The notes under the pieces were generated by a model, which did not search any database, was not told where the DNA came from, and saw only the letters and a program-made list of their open reading frames with translations. From Pedobacter sp. PF22-3 (GTDB lineage: Bacteria > Bacteroidota > Bacteroidia > Sphingobacteriales > Sphingobacteriaceae), in the NCBI RefSeq assembly GCF_026239555.1, contig NZ_JAPIVP010000015.1, positions 80,050 to 144,049 on the forward strand: DNA of 64,000 bases, written 5' to 3'. Below, piece after piece: positions 51,385 through 60,557 of this stretch (position 1 is the first letter of the stretch; each line of letters opens with the position of its first letter). A program made the position numbers and the translations under genes.

Positions 51385-52587
51385 TTAAATTATAAAATTA
51401 TTTTTAAAGGGAAAGGTAAGCGTAAATACGGTACCCGAGTGCTGCTCGCTGTTACAGGTTACCGTGCCGTTCATCAGGCCAACATATCTTTTCACAATGT
51501 TAAGCCCCAATCCTGTTCCCGGAATATCGCCGGTATTGTGTGCCCTGAAAAATGGTTCAAAGAGATTGTCTTGATCAGCAGCTGGAATGCCAATGCCATT
51601 GTCTTTTACTTCTAAAATCAGTTCATCATTCTTTAAAATGGAATTGAACTGGATGAGTGTATTCTCACCACTATATTTGATCGAGTTGGAAATGAGGTTG
51701 ATGATACAATTTTTCAACAGATTCGGATCCAGGTAAACCTCGGCGGTTGTTCCCGTATGTTCGTAAATAATATGCTGGTTCTGTTTGGTCATCATCTGCA
51801 TCTCTTCTGCTATTTCTTCTGCAAAGCTGATGATGTTAAAAGCTTGTGCCGATGCTTCCACTTTCCCGGCCTCGAGTTTCTCGAGCGAAAGGAAATCGTT
51901 TAATATTGTAGTGAGGTTATTGATGGAATTTTTGATTTTTAAGGTATGTTTCTCCACACTGGCCACATCCTGTTTAGTGGTATACTTATCGATGAGGGAT
52001 GCTGAAAGCTGAATCGAACTGAGCGGCGTTCTAAATTCATGCGAGGCCATGGATACAAACCTGGTTTTGAGCTGGTTCAGTTCCTTTTCCTTTTGAAAAA
52101 GTGCACGCATATTTTCTTTGGCCATTTCTAGTTCTGATACAAGCTTAACCAGGTCTCGTGTACGCTCCTTTATCTTAACTTCCAGTTTTTCGGTATAACT
52201 TTTAATCTGTTCTTCGTTTGCCTTTTCTTTACTTAAATCGTGAATAAAACCTGTATAAATTTTACGGTCGCTAAATTTGATCTCGCTCACGCCTAGCCTG
52301 AAAGGAAATATTGAGCCGTCTTTACGTTTACCCGAAACTTCTCTACCGATGCCGATAATATGTTTCTGCCCGGTATGTTCATACCTGGAGAGGTATTCAT
52401 CATGACGCGAATGATCAGGTTCAGGCATCAGAACCGAAATATTATTACCCACCAATTCTTCCCTCTTATAACCGAAAAGCTCAAGTGCAGCAGGGTTTAA
52501 ATGTTCTATAATCCCCCGGTCATCAATGGTAATAATCCCATCAATAGCGTTTTCAATAATTGCATCCAAAAATTTCGATCTATCCAT
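51385..52587 (-). CDS. FixL-like haem-PAS sensor histidine kinase
   Basis: 400 residues without membrane spans. Residues 1-125 are one PAS domain that aligns with the haem PAS of FixL. SRHDEYLSRY carries His62 (haem ligand) and Arg68, and KHIIGIGREVSG carries His76 and Arg82. The spacing equals that of Bradyrhizobium FixL His200, Arg206, His214 and Arg220, all four conserved. A coiled-coil (130-175) leads to the HisKA (phospho-His183 in ASHEFRTPL) and HATPase domains (NLISNSIKYS, DNGIGIP, GTGLGLNIV). It is a predicted soluble oxygen sensor. The REC-CRP gene follows after 10 bases and is its obvious target. Haem binding is predicted from residues only. Confidence 0.9.
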   Translation of the reverse strand: MDRSKFLDAIIENAIDGIITIDDRGIIEHLNPAALELFGYKREELVGNNISVLMPEPDHSRHDEYLSRYEHTGQKHIIGIGREVSGKRKDGSIFPFRLGVSEIKFSDRKIYTGFIHDLSKEKANEEQIKSYTEKLEVKIKERTRDLVKLVSELEMAKENMRALFQKEKELNQLKTRFVSMASHEFRTPLSSIQLSASLIDKYTTKQDVASVEKHTLKIKNSINNLTTILNDFLSLEKLEAGKVEASAQAFNIISFAEEIAEEMQMMTKQNQHIIYEHTGTTAEVYLDPNLLKNCIINLISNSIKYSGENTLIQFNSILKNDELILEVKDNGIGIPAADQDNLFEPFFRAHNTGDIPGTGLGLNIVKRYVGLMNGTVTCNSEQHSGTVFTLTFPFKNNFII

Positions 52588-52641
52588 TATGCTTTAAGTA
52601 TATCTCCGTAAATATAGAAAAAGTATTAGCGATCTCTTTTC

Positions 52642-54423
52642 TCAACCAACAATCAGGGTGTCGAGTTTATTTTTAGAACTTGCCAACTGTTCATATAATT
52701 GCATAAATTCATCAGATGCCTGATCTGCCATTTCACTGAAAAGTTTTTTATAATAATTGATTCCTTCTGTCAGCTGCAGTTTAAATCCATTTAATTGTTT
52801 TATTTTTTTATCGCTGAAATGCTGCAACTGTTGTTTAATATCTTCCTGCAGGTAGTCGATATAAAGATTAAGCTCTTTGATAAAAACGTGCGGACGCTCT
52901 ACCTGCTCCAAAAGATTAATTTTACCATAAATATGGCCGACCATTTCATCAAAAGCGTATACATCAGAGAAATATGCAAGGTTTGGTCCAGGGCAAATGG
53001 CTACAGCCTTATTTTCTTTCGGCTTAAGGATGTTGTATTTTAGGTAATTGGAAGAACAGAGTCCCTCACAAAGGCATATTTTTCCTGTAACCTCATCAAA
53101 TTGTTTTTCATATTCTTCTGCAGTTAAACCAGCTGTTTGAAGACTTTTAATCTTTAAGTGCTGATATTCGCGGGATGCGGTACAAATGGCCTGTTCGGTA
53201 AATTCAGTATTGTTGCAAAGGTATTTCTTTGTGCATGGGCTTCCTGGTCTGCCCTTTTCAATCCGTTCAGTCCGCTGCTGCTCTACGGTACTGTTTCTGA
53301 AATTATTAAAACGGATGCCCAATGGTGAAGCATCGCTTAAATAAAAATCCTGTTCGGTTGAACCGGTAAGTTGTGTTAAAGTGTTCGCATCAACATTGGT
53401 TACTTCGGGTACCAATAAAAAAGGACTTCCCCAGCCTGTGGCATCAAGCTGATAATGTTGCAGCAAAAAGTTATGTTCTGAAGCGGTTCCGATTCCGCCC
53501 TGCACGGTGATCTTTTGTTTGGGCTCTTTTTCAATCTGAATTTCCTTTTGCGCCAAAGCAAGGTGATACATTTCAAAAAGCTCCCGGTACATATCGCTTC
53601 TTTTAGTTTTAAATTCCTCCAGAATCGGTCCAAGCAGATATCCTTCGGTAGCAAATGCATGACCGCCACAGTTTAAACCTGATTCGATCCTGAACTCTGA
53701 TACCCATAGTCCTTTTTTAGCCAGAAATTTAGCTTGAATTAAAGCCGACCTGAAATCACTTACTTTCAAGATAATCCTCTTTTTTAATGAAGCATTTTCA
53801 TCTGGAAAAAAATCGGCGAATTGCTCCATATAGCTATACAATTTGGGGTTCATTCCTGCGGAAAGTACTACTGAGGCATTGAGTTTACTTTCTGCGAAAC
53901 CACGTAAAGCTGCTAGTGCATCTGTATTAACATCACCAGTGTATTCGCCATTCAAATAGTTCATTTTATCCACCTTAGCCATAATGTTAACATCAATGCT
54001 CCCCATGCGCATAGCATTTTTCAGTACGGATTTAAAGATCTGTTTGGCTTCTCCTTCGGGATACTCTATCATCAGTTCGTAACCATGTTTTAATTTTGAG
54101 GTATCGGGCAAGAGTTCGAAATAACGACAGATATCGCTACCCTCCGTAAAATCCTGCTGTTTTAAATTTTTGAAATCCTGGTTGATGCAATCTGATAAAA
54201 AGTTGAGATATGTCGTTATTCGCCGGCTTCGGCTATCGGTTTCACCTTTTGCAATCGCCTCGAAATCAACCGATCTGTTTCGTGAGTGATAAGCACGCAT
54301 CCGTTCTACCAGTTCATCATCAACAATAGAGAGTACTGAAGAAATGCCATACCTGGCAACTTTTAAAGGAGTATCAATGGAGTAACCCAATCCCAAAACG
54401 GGAATATGAAATGAATGTGACAT
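52642..54423 (-). CDS. Conserved unknown: predicted TIM-barrel (nitronate-monooxygenase-like) with Cys-rich tail
   Basis: 593 residues, cytoplasmic. Residues 1-380 start with HIPVLGLGYSIDTPLKVARY. Later they hold SGLNCGGHAFATEG (about 248-260) and VQGGIGTASEH (307-317), which resemble flavin/nitronate-monooxygenase-type TIM barrels (GGH and GGI turns); this is my reading, not a firm match. Residues 397-477 hold seven cysteines (397, 403, 414, 450, 452, 456, 477), possibly an iron-sulfur or zinc site. The last 110 residues are helical. It lies 54 bases upstream of the FixL-like kinase on the same strand, so it may belong to that low-oxygen regulon. I do not know its function. Confidence 0.6.
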   Translation of the reverse strand: MSHSFHIPVLGLGYSIDTPLKVARYGISSVLSIVDDELVERMRAYHSRNRSVDFEAIAKGETDSRSRRITTYLNFLSDCINQDFKNLKQQDFTEGSDICRYFELLPDTSKLKHGYELMIEYPEGEAKQIFKSVLKNAMRMGSIDVNIMAKVDKMNYLNGEYTGDVNTDALAALRGFAESKLNASVVLSAGMNPKLYSYMEQFADFFPDENASLKKRIILKVSDFRSALIQAKFLAKKGLWVSEFRIESGLNCGGHAFATEGYLLGPILEEFKTKRSDMYRELFEMYHLALAQKEIQIEKEPKQKITVQGGIGTASEHNFLLQHYQLDATGWGSPFLLVPEVTNVDANTLTQLTGSTEQDFYLSDASPLGIRFNNFRNSTVEQQRTERIEKGRPGSPCTKKYLCNNTEFTEQAICTASREYQHLKIKSLQTAGLTAEEYEKQFDEVTGKICLCEGLCSSNYLKYNILKPKENKAVAICPGPNLAYFSDVYAFDEMVGHIYGKINLLEQVERPHVFIKELNLYIDYLQEDIKQQLQHFSDKKIKQLNGFKLQLTEGINYYKKLFSEMADQASDEFMQLYEQLASSKNKLDTLIVG

Positions 54424-54649
54424 GGTTTTTTGATATAAAATTGGCTTTCAATATGCCCGGAAGGCCAAATATTTTCTACAGCAAAACTACCTTGTGTTAA
54501 CGGTGGTTATGGTGATATGGCTCAAACCAAAAAATGAGCGAGATCACTTTTTTAGCCTATTGTTTCCGCCCATCAGATATTCTAGGTTCTCAAGCAATTT
54601 ATTGATCCGCTTATGACATCTATTCTGAATCTTCTTTATCATAACAGTT

Positions 54650-54657
54650 TATATTTG
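54650..54657 (+). promoter_or_regulatory. Promoter -7 element of the quinone-reductase-like gene
   Basis: TATATTTG, a perfect TAnnTTTG, 46 bases before the ATG at 54704. No -33 TTTG. Confidence 0.4.
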
Positions 54658-54703
54658 CGTTATCAAAAAGAATATTTTACGATTAAGAAATAACTGATCA
54701 GCC

Positions 54704-55717
54704 ATGAAAGCTATAGGATTTAAAACCTCACTACCAATAAGCGAAAACGAAAGTTTTATCGAATTTGAAACGCCTGTTCCACATCCAAAAGGACGAGATT
54801 TACTTGTCAAAATAAAGGCCATCAGCGTAAATCCGGTTGATTTTAAAATCCGCCAGAACAGCGCGAAAGATACCTTACTGGAAACACCCAAAGTAATTGG
54901 ATGGGATGCTGTTGGAACAGTTGAAGCCGTTGGTGAAGACGTTTCCCTCTTTAAAACCGGAGACGAAGTATATTATGCCGGAGATTTAACACGAAGCGGC
55001 TCGAACGCAGAATACCAATTGATTGACGAACGCATAGTGGGTTTAAAACCAAAAAAATTAAATGATGCTGAAGCAGCCGCGATGCCATTAACTGCACTTA
55101 CAGCCTGGGAATCGCTTTACGACCGTATTCGCATCAGCGAACAAAAAGATAAAGGGAAAAGCATCCTGATTATTGGTGGCGCAGGTGGCGTTGGCTCCAT
55201 TGCCATACAGCTGGCAAAGAAAATAAGTGGTTTGAAAGTGATTGCTACTGCCTCCAGACCGGAAACAAAAGACTGGTGTAAAGCCATGGGTGCAGATGTG
55301 GTGGTAGATCATAAAAACCTGGTTGAAGAAGTGCGTGCCGCAGGTTTTAAGGAAGTAGATTTTATTCTCGACTTTGTAGACCTGAACAGTTATTGGGATG
55401 ACCTGGTAGAGCTGATTAAACCACAGGGTCATATCGTATCCATCACTGGATCAGCCACTCCTATTGCCCTAAATAAATTAAAAAACAAAAGCGTTACCTT
55501 TTCATGGGAACTGATGTACACCCGCTCTATGTACCAAACTGACGATATTGAACAGCAACATCACATTTTAAATGAAGTCGCTAAGTTATTGGACAACGGC
55601 ACGCTTAAAACTACACTAAATCAAACCTTGAAGGGATTTACAGTAGAAAATTTAAAAGAAGCCCACCGTTTATTGGAAAGTGGCAAAACCATTGGCAAAG
55701 TGGTTATTGAATATTAG
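54704..55717 (+). CDS. Zinc-binding-dehydrogenase-family quinone oxidoreductase
   Basis: 337 residues, medium-chain dehydrogenase fold. A GroES-like part at 1-125 has the RDLLVKIKAISVNPVDFK segment, then the Rossmann motif IIGGAGGVGSIAIQ (about 153-166) and GHIVSITG. The Cys/His ligands of zinc alcohol dehydrogenases are absent, so this is the zeta-crystallin/quinone oxidoreductase branch (ZADH). It uses NADPH to reduce quinones or enones. It stands alone. Confidence 0.88.
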   Translation: MKAIGFKTSLPISENESFIEFETPVPHPKGRDLLVKIKAISVNPVDFKIRQNSAKDTLLETPKVIGWDAVGTVEAVGEDVSLFKTGDEVYYAGDLTRSGSNAEYQLIDERIVGLKPKKLNDAEAAAMPLTALTAWESLYDRIRISEQKDKGKSILIIGGAGGVGSIAIQLAKKISGLKVIATASRPETKDWCKAMGADVVVDHKNLVEEVRAAGFKEVDFILDFVDLNSYWDDLVELIKPQGHIVSITGSATPIALNKLKNKSVTFSWELMYTRSMYQTDDIEQQHHILNEVAKLLDNGTLKTTLNQTLKGFTVENLKEAHRLLESGKTIGKVVIEY

Positions 55718-55770
55718 AAATATGCTTCAGATTAATGAAACAAATTCCAAAAAAAAATTGAAACGTTGGT

Positions 55771-55892
55771 CTTCCTCAACTGGAACGTAGTAGAATGCAG
55801 GCCCGTACTGGCGGGGAAATATTTACCTCGACAAATTTTGCTTCGTAGCGCTTTTAGGTTTTCGTCTGCGTTTAACCCGCTCGAAATGACCT
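55771..55892. repeat. Degenerate inverted-repeat element, copy 4
   Basis: Ends with CGCTCGAAATGAC, as copy 3 does, and has GGTCTTCCTCAACTGGAACG near its start. Only the right end is a clear family match; the left is doubtful. It lies between two genes. Confidence 0.35.
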
Positions 55893-55920
55893 TAGTCTAT
55901 TTAGAATTATTTAGCATAAA

Positions 55921-55955
55921 AAAAGAGAGAAGTCAATAAAGCTTCTCTCTTTTTT
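55921..55955. terminator. Bidirectional rho-independent terminator
   Basis: AAAAGAGAGAAG (55921-55932) and CTTCTCTCTTTT (55942-55953) pair perfectly, with A-run before and T-run after. It serves the quinone-reductase gene on the plus strand and the receiver-domain gene on the minus strand. Confidence 0.8.
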
Positions 55956-55969
55956 ATATCCTGTTTCAA

Positions 55970-56359
55970 CTAAACTTTAGTCCTGTTCTCTGAACTTCTT
56001 TTTAACTGCGCATTAATGCGTTCCAAAACATTGTAAATATCGAAGGGTTTGCTGATGTAATCATCGGCAAATGCATCAATCGCTTTTTGCTCGCTATTGT
56101 TCTGTGCAGACATTACGATGATAGGAATATGTTTGGTAAAAATATCAGTTTTTAAATCTTCGCATATTTCTGCGCCGTTTCCATCTGGCAACATTACATC
56201 TAACAAGAAAAGATCAGGCATTGCATCCTGGATGTTTTTCTTCAGCTCTGCAAAAGATGAAGAAAGCTGTAATTCAAAACCCTCTTCTTTTAACAGGATT
56301 TCAATCACGTTTCTGATTTCCTGATCGTCTTCTAAAATGTGTATTCGTTTTTTTTCCAT
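55970..56359 (-). CDS. Single-domain response regulator
   Basis: 129 residues from the ATG at 56359 (a TTG at 56365 is possible). A complete receiver domain: acidic pair in LEDDQEI, phospho-Asp in LFLLDVMLPDG (about residue 52), Ser/Thr in VMSAQ and Lys in YISKPFD. There is no output domain. It acts either in a phosphorelay or by protein contact. No kinase gene is next to it, and the GlpR-like gene starts 42 bases upstream on the same strand. Partner unknown. Confidence 0.9.
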   Translation of the reverse strand: MEKKRIHILEDDQEIRNVIEILLKEEGFELQLSSSFAELKKNIQDAMPDLFLLDVMLPDGNGAEICEDLKTDIFTKHIPIIVMSAQNNSEQKAIDAFADDYISKPFDIYNVLERINAQLKRSSENRTKV

Positions 56360-56401
56360 GTTCAAATTATATGTTTGGGATCTCCGTTCGCGTGGAATGC
56401 G

Positions 56402-57166
56402 CTACACGATAGTAACAGTAACACCCAAGCCCTCTAAATGTTTTACAATTTGTTCAGAAATTCCTTTATCTGTGATAATATGGTCAATTTCTTCCAATCC
56501 GCATATCTTTCCAAAGCCTCTCTTTCCAAATTTAGTAGAATCGGCCAGTACAATTGTTTTTTGCGATGCACCGATCATTTTACGGTTTAAATGTGCCTCC
56601 ATGGCATTTGTAGTCGTTATTCCAAAATCCAGATCAATGCCATCTACCCCTAAAAATAGTTTATTAAAATAAAAGTCCTGCAAAACTTGCTCCGCGTAAG
56701 CCCCCATAACCGACGAAGAACTTTTTCTAAGTAAGCCACCCAACTGTATTACTTCAATACCAGGTTCACGCATTAATTCAAGCGCTACATTTAATGCAGA
56801 AGTAACCACCGTTAAATTTGTTGCAGGCGCAATGTTCTTCGCAAAATACAATACTGTGGTACCAGAAGCAATCACAATAGAATCGTTATCGTTCAGCAAT
56901 GCTGCTGCAGCCATCCCGATTTTGTTCTTTTCGGTAGATTGTATTTTTTCTTTCTCATTAACCGGACGGTCAACGGTATAGGGATTGTTTATCGTTGCTC
57001 CACCGTGTGTCCTAAACAGAAGGCTCTTGTCTTCCAGCAGTTTTAAGTCCTTTCTTATTGTTACAGAAGATACTTTCAATTCCTTACACAAATCTACCAC
57101 ATTTATGTATTGATCACGTTGCAGGCGACTTAAAATAAACTGGTGCCTCTCAGCCAAATTCATCAT
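56402..57166 (-). CDS. glpR: DeoR/GlpR family transcriptional regulator
   Basis: 254 residues; ATGs at 57166 and 57163. An N-terminal DeoR winged helix at about 4-60 (VDLCKELKVSSVTIRKDLKL), then RTHGGA, the family mark. A sugar-phosphate-binding domain covers about 75-250 (DSIVIASGTTVLYFAKN, and DGIDLDFG). It is divergent from glpD across 157 bases, the usual position for a glycerol regulon repressor that binds glycerol-3-phosphate. The symbol rests on that context. A half-site-like TTTCGTTTT stands at 57297-57305 next to glpD, but no clean palindrome is seen. Confidence 0.85.
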   Translation of the reverse strand: MMNLAERHQFILSRLQRDQYINVVDLCKELKVSSVTIRKDLKLLEDKSLLFRTHGGATINNPYTVDRPVNEKEKIQSTEKNKIGMAAAALLNDNDSIVIASGTTVLYFAKNIAPATNLTVVTSALNVALELMREPGIEVIQLGGLLRKSSSSVMGAYAEQVLQDFYFNKLFLGVDGIDLDFGITTTNAMEAHLNRKMIGASQKTIVLADSTKFGKRGFGKICGLEEIDHIITDKGISEQIVKHLEGLGVTVTIV

Positions 57167-57323
57167 AGTATATTAAATTAGCGTGCTGCAAATTAGCAAT
57201 AAAAACATTCTTTAATATATTTTAAACAAATATTTAATAAATTTTTAACCCACTTACAATATTATTTCAATTACAATTTCCTATAATTACGTATTATTTC
57301 GTTTTGTTATTTTTTAAACACCA

Positions 57324-58892
57324 ATGAAGAGATTACATGCCCATCATTTAGCAGATAACATCATTTGGGACTTCATTATCATTGGCGGAGGTGCTACAGG
57401 TTTAGGCATAGCCTTAGATGCAGCAAGCCGGGGCTATGAAACCTTACTGGTAGAACAAGCTGATTTTGCCAAAGGAACATCCAGCAGAAGTACCAAACTC
57501 GTTCATGGCGGAGTTCGCTACCTTGCACAGGGCGACATCGGTTTGGTTAAACATGCTTTAAAAGAACGTGGTTTATTACAACAAAACGCTAAACACCTGG
57601 TAGATAAAGAAGAATTCCTCATTCCCTGCTATGATTGGTTTTCTGTTGTAAAATATTTAACCGGACTTACCCTTTACGATTGGTTGGCAGGCAAATATAG
57701 CTTTGGCAAATCTAAATTTTTCTCTAAAAAAGAAACCTTAACTATGATGCCCGGCATTAAAGAGAAAGGATTAAAAGGAAGCATCAGGTATTACGACGGA
57801 AAGTTTGATGATGCCCGTTTGGCCATCAACATTGCACAAACTGCTATGGAGAAAGGTGCATCATTATTAAACTATACCAAAGTAATAGGCTTATTAAAAA
57901 GCGGTGATACGGTTACCGGTATAGAAACAGAGGATACGATAACTGGCTCAAAAGCCAAGTACAATGGCAAAATTGTAATTAATGCAACAGGCGTATTTGT
58001 TGATGATATCCTGAACATGAATAATCCCGATACCAAAAAGATGGTCCGCCCCAGTCAGGGCGTGCATGTAGTATTGGAGAAAAGCTTTTTGAATAGCAAA
58101 TCGGCATTAATGATCCCAAAAACATCTGATGGAAGGGTTTTATTTGCTGTTCCCTGGCATGAACATTTACTGGTAGGCACAACTGATACTCCACTTCATG
58201 AGCATAGCCTCGAGCCGCGCGCTTTAAAAGAAGAGGTTGATTTTATTATGGGTACTGCGGCAGCCTATTTTAACCGAAAGCCCGTGGAAAAGGATATTTT
58301 AAGCGTATTTTCAGGCTTACGTCCATTAGCTGCTCCTATTAATGGTGATGGAAATAGTACCAAAGAGATCAGCAGGGATCATAAACTGATTGTTTCTGCA
58401 AAGGGATTGATTACCATTACGGGCGGAAAGTGGACTACCTATCGCCTAATGGCAGAAGAAACTGTGAATTTAGCCATTACTCACGCAGGTTTAAAACCGA
58501 AAGCATGTGTAACCCAAAATTTAAGCATACATGGCAATATAGTTGATACAGAAAGTGGTCATTTAGCCATATATGGATCCGATCGCAGTAATATTGAAGC
58601 CTTGATCAAGCAAAATCCAGGTCTGGAAAAGCCTTTACATCCATCTTTTCCTTTTATGGAGGGCGAGGTAGTTTGGTCTGCAAGGAATGAAATGGCAGAA
58701 ACTGTAGAAGATATTTTAAGTAGAAGGCTAAGGGTATTATTTATTGATGCACAGGCTGCGAAAGATATGGCGCCACGTGTAGCCTCGCTCCTCTCAAAAG
58801 AACTATCTGCAGATGAAAACTGGGCAGCCGATCAAATTGAAACTTTTAATAAATTAGCTGATGGTTACCTTTACCATCAACCTGTAAAATAA
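57324..58892 (+). CDS. glpD: Glycerol-3-phosphate dehydrogenase (FAD)
   Basis: 522 residues. The FAD-binding GxGxxG at the start is DFIIIGGGATGLGIALDA (about 16-33), followed by the family mark TSSRSTKLVHGGVRYL (about 55-70). A C-terminal DAO_C domain covers about 395-510. It oxidises glycerol-3-phosphate to dihydroxyacetone phosphate at the inner membrane and reduces quinone. It is followed by glpK (36 bases) and, 138 bases later, glpF. The set makes a full glycerol pathway with the DeoR regulator on the other side. Confidence 0.95.
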   Translation: MKRLHAHHLADNIIWDFIIIGGGATGLGIALDAASRGYETLLVEQADFAKGTSSRSTKLVHGGVRYLAQGDIGLVKHALKERGLLQQNAKHLVDKEEFLIPCYDWFSVVKYLTGLTLYDWLAGKYSFGKSKFFSKKETLTMMPGIKEKGLKGSIRYYDGKFDDARLAINIAQTAMEKGASLLNYTKVIGLLKSGDTVTGIETEDTITGSKAKYNGKIVINATGVFVDDILNMNNPDTKKMVRPSQGVHVVLEKSFLNSKSALMIPKTSDGRVLFAVPWHEHLLVGTTDTPLHEHSLEPRALKEEVDFIMGTAAAYFNRKPVEKDILSVFSGLRPLAAPINGDGNSTKEISRDHKLIVSAKGLITITGGKWTTYRLMAEETVNLAITHAGLKPKACVTQNLSIHGNIVDTESGHLAIYGSDRSNIEALIKQNPGLEKPLHPSFPFMEGEVVWSARNEMAETVEDILSRRLRVLFIDAQAAKDMAPRVASLLSKELSADENWAADQIETFNKLADGYLYHQPVK

Positions 58893-58928
58893 CCTTGAAG
58901 GCATAGCCCGCTAACCAAATTTTCAACT

Positions 58929-60419
58929 ATGAGTAAATATATATTGTCTATCGATCAGGGAACCACAAGTTCGAGAGCCATTATTTTTGATCACAATGGC
59001 GAAATTGTTGCCATCGCACAACGAGAATTCACACAGATTTATCCTAAAGCTGGCTGGGTAGAGCATGATCCAATGGAAATCTGGTCTACGCAACTGGCTG
59101 TTGTAACAGAAGTAATTGTAAAAGCCAGTCTTACCGTAAACGATATCGCCGCCATAGGCATTACCAATCAGCGTGAAACCACGGTTGTTTGGGATAAAGA
59201 AAGCGGAATGCCCATATATAATGCCATTGTTTGGCAAGACAGGCGTACCGCTGCTTATTGCGATGAAATTAAAGCAAAAGGTTTGGCGGGTAAAATCCAG
59301 GAGAAAACAGGCCTGATTATCGATTCTTATTTTTCTGCAACCAAAGCCCTTTGGGTTTTGGAAAATGTTGAAGGTGCGCGTGAAAAGGCTGAAGCAGGAA
59401 AACTGGCGTTTGGCACCATTGATACCTGGTTAATATGGAAATTAACAGCACGCGAAAAACATGTAACCGACGTAACCAATGCCTCCCGGACCATGCTTTA
59501 CAACATCCATACTTTAAGCTGGGATGAAGAATTACTGGAACTTTTCGCTATACCAAAAACAATGCTTCCGGAAGTAAAATCATCGAGCGAGGTTTATGGT
59601 GTAACCGCTGGACGGATATTAGCTGCAAAAATTCCTATTGCAGGCATCGCTGGCGATCAGCAGTCGGCCTTATTCGGGCAAATGTGTACTGATATCGGAA
59701 TGGTAAAAAACACCTACGGCACTGGCTGTTTCATGTTGATGAATATCGGAGAAAAGGCAAAAATTTCTGCCAATAACCTGTTAACCACTATCGCCTGGCA
59801 AATTAATAACGAAGTAAATTATGCTTTAGAGGGAAGTATTTTCATTGGTGGCGCTGTTGTACAGTGGCTTCGCGATGAAATGGGGTTAATTTCTAAATCG
59901 GCCGATGTAGAAACTTTAGCCAAAAAAGTAAACGATACGGATGGCGTTTACGTTGTTCCAGCTTTTGCCGGCTTGGGTGCCCCACACTGGGATCAACACG
60001 CGCGAGGCACGATTACCGGATTAACCCGGGGTACAAACAAATCGCATATTGCCAGGGCAGCCCTGGAAAGTATCGCCTATCAAACGATGGATGTGTTGAA
60101 AGCGATGGAAGCAGATGCAGGCGTAAATATTACCGAGTTAAGAGTTGATGGCGGCGCTACAGGCAATGATTTACTGATGCAGTTCCAGGCCGATCTGTTA
60201 AACTGTAAAGTAATCAGGCCAGAGGTAACAGAAGTTACTGCTATTGGCGCTGCATATCTTGCCGGGTTAGCTACTGGTTTCTGGGGAAGTATTGATGAGA
60301 TCCGGTCGCAATGGAAAATTAACAGAACTTTTATTGCTGAAGAAGGAATTGATAATACTGAAAGAATAAAAGGTTGGAACAGGGCTGTAAAAGCAGCCAG
60401 GGTAAATGCAGAGGACTAG
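58929..60419 (+). CDS. glpK: Glycerol kinase
   Basis: 496 residues, FGGY kinase family. It opens YILSIDQGTTSSRAI (phosphate loop), then GITNQRETTVVWDK, and later GLGAPHWD and DGGATGNDLLMQFQ (ATP site). Full length for the family. It phosphorylates glycerol to glycerol-3-phosphate, the substrate of GlpD. It lies 36 bases after glpD. The 43-base repeat element downstream (60433) separates it from glpF. Confidence 0.97.
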   Translation: MSKYILSIDQGTTSSRAIIFDHNGEIVAIAQREFTQIYPKAGWVEHDPMEIWSTQLAVVTEVIVKASLTVNDIAAIGITNQRETTVVWDKESGMPIYNAIVWQDRRTAAYCDEIKAKGLAGKIQEKTGLIIDSYFSATKALWVLENVEGAREKAEAGKLAFGTIDTWLIWKLTAREKHVTDVTNASRTMLYNIHTLSWDEELLELFAIPKTMLPEVKSSSEVYGVTAGRILAAKIPIAGIAGDQQSALFGQMCTDIGMVKNTYGTGCFMLMNIGEKAKISANNLLTTIAWQINNEVNYALEGSIFIGGAVVQWLRDEMGLISKSADVETLAKKVNDTDGVYVVPAFAGLGAPHWDQHARGTITGLTRGTNKSHIARAALESIAYQTMDVLKAMEADAGVNITELRVDGGATGNDLLMQFQADLLNCKVIRPEVTEVTAIGAAYLAGLATGFWGSIDEIRSQWKINRTFIAEEGIDNTERIKGWNRAVKAARVNAED

Positions 60420-60432
60420 TAAAAAACGGGTT

Positions 60433-60475
60433 CGTCACCCTGATCCGATAACTATCGGATTTATTTCAGGGTCTT
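60433..60475. repeat. 43-base dispersed repeat, plus orientation
   Basis: Between glpK and glpF. The core ATCCGATA-ac-TATCGGAT is a perfect hairpin, flanked by CGTCACCCTG and TTATTTCAGGGTCTT, where ACCCTG can pair with CAGGGT. The exact reverse complement occurs at 63908-63950. Confidence 0.85.
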
Positions 60476-60557
60476 AGCTTTATGAATAGGCTGCTTCTTA
60501 CAGATTGCCTTATACCTAATTCGACCTAATCAATTATAAAACGCTTAATTTTTCACA

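Noticed and set aside
57167..57323. A GlpR palindrome between glpR and glpD
   Set aside because: Only a TTTCGTTTT half-site-like stretch is seen; no symmetric operator could be defended.
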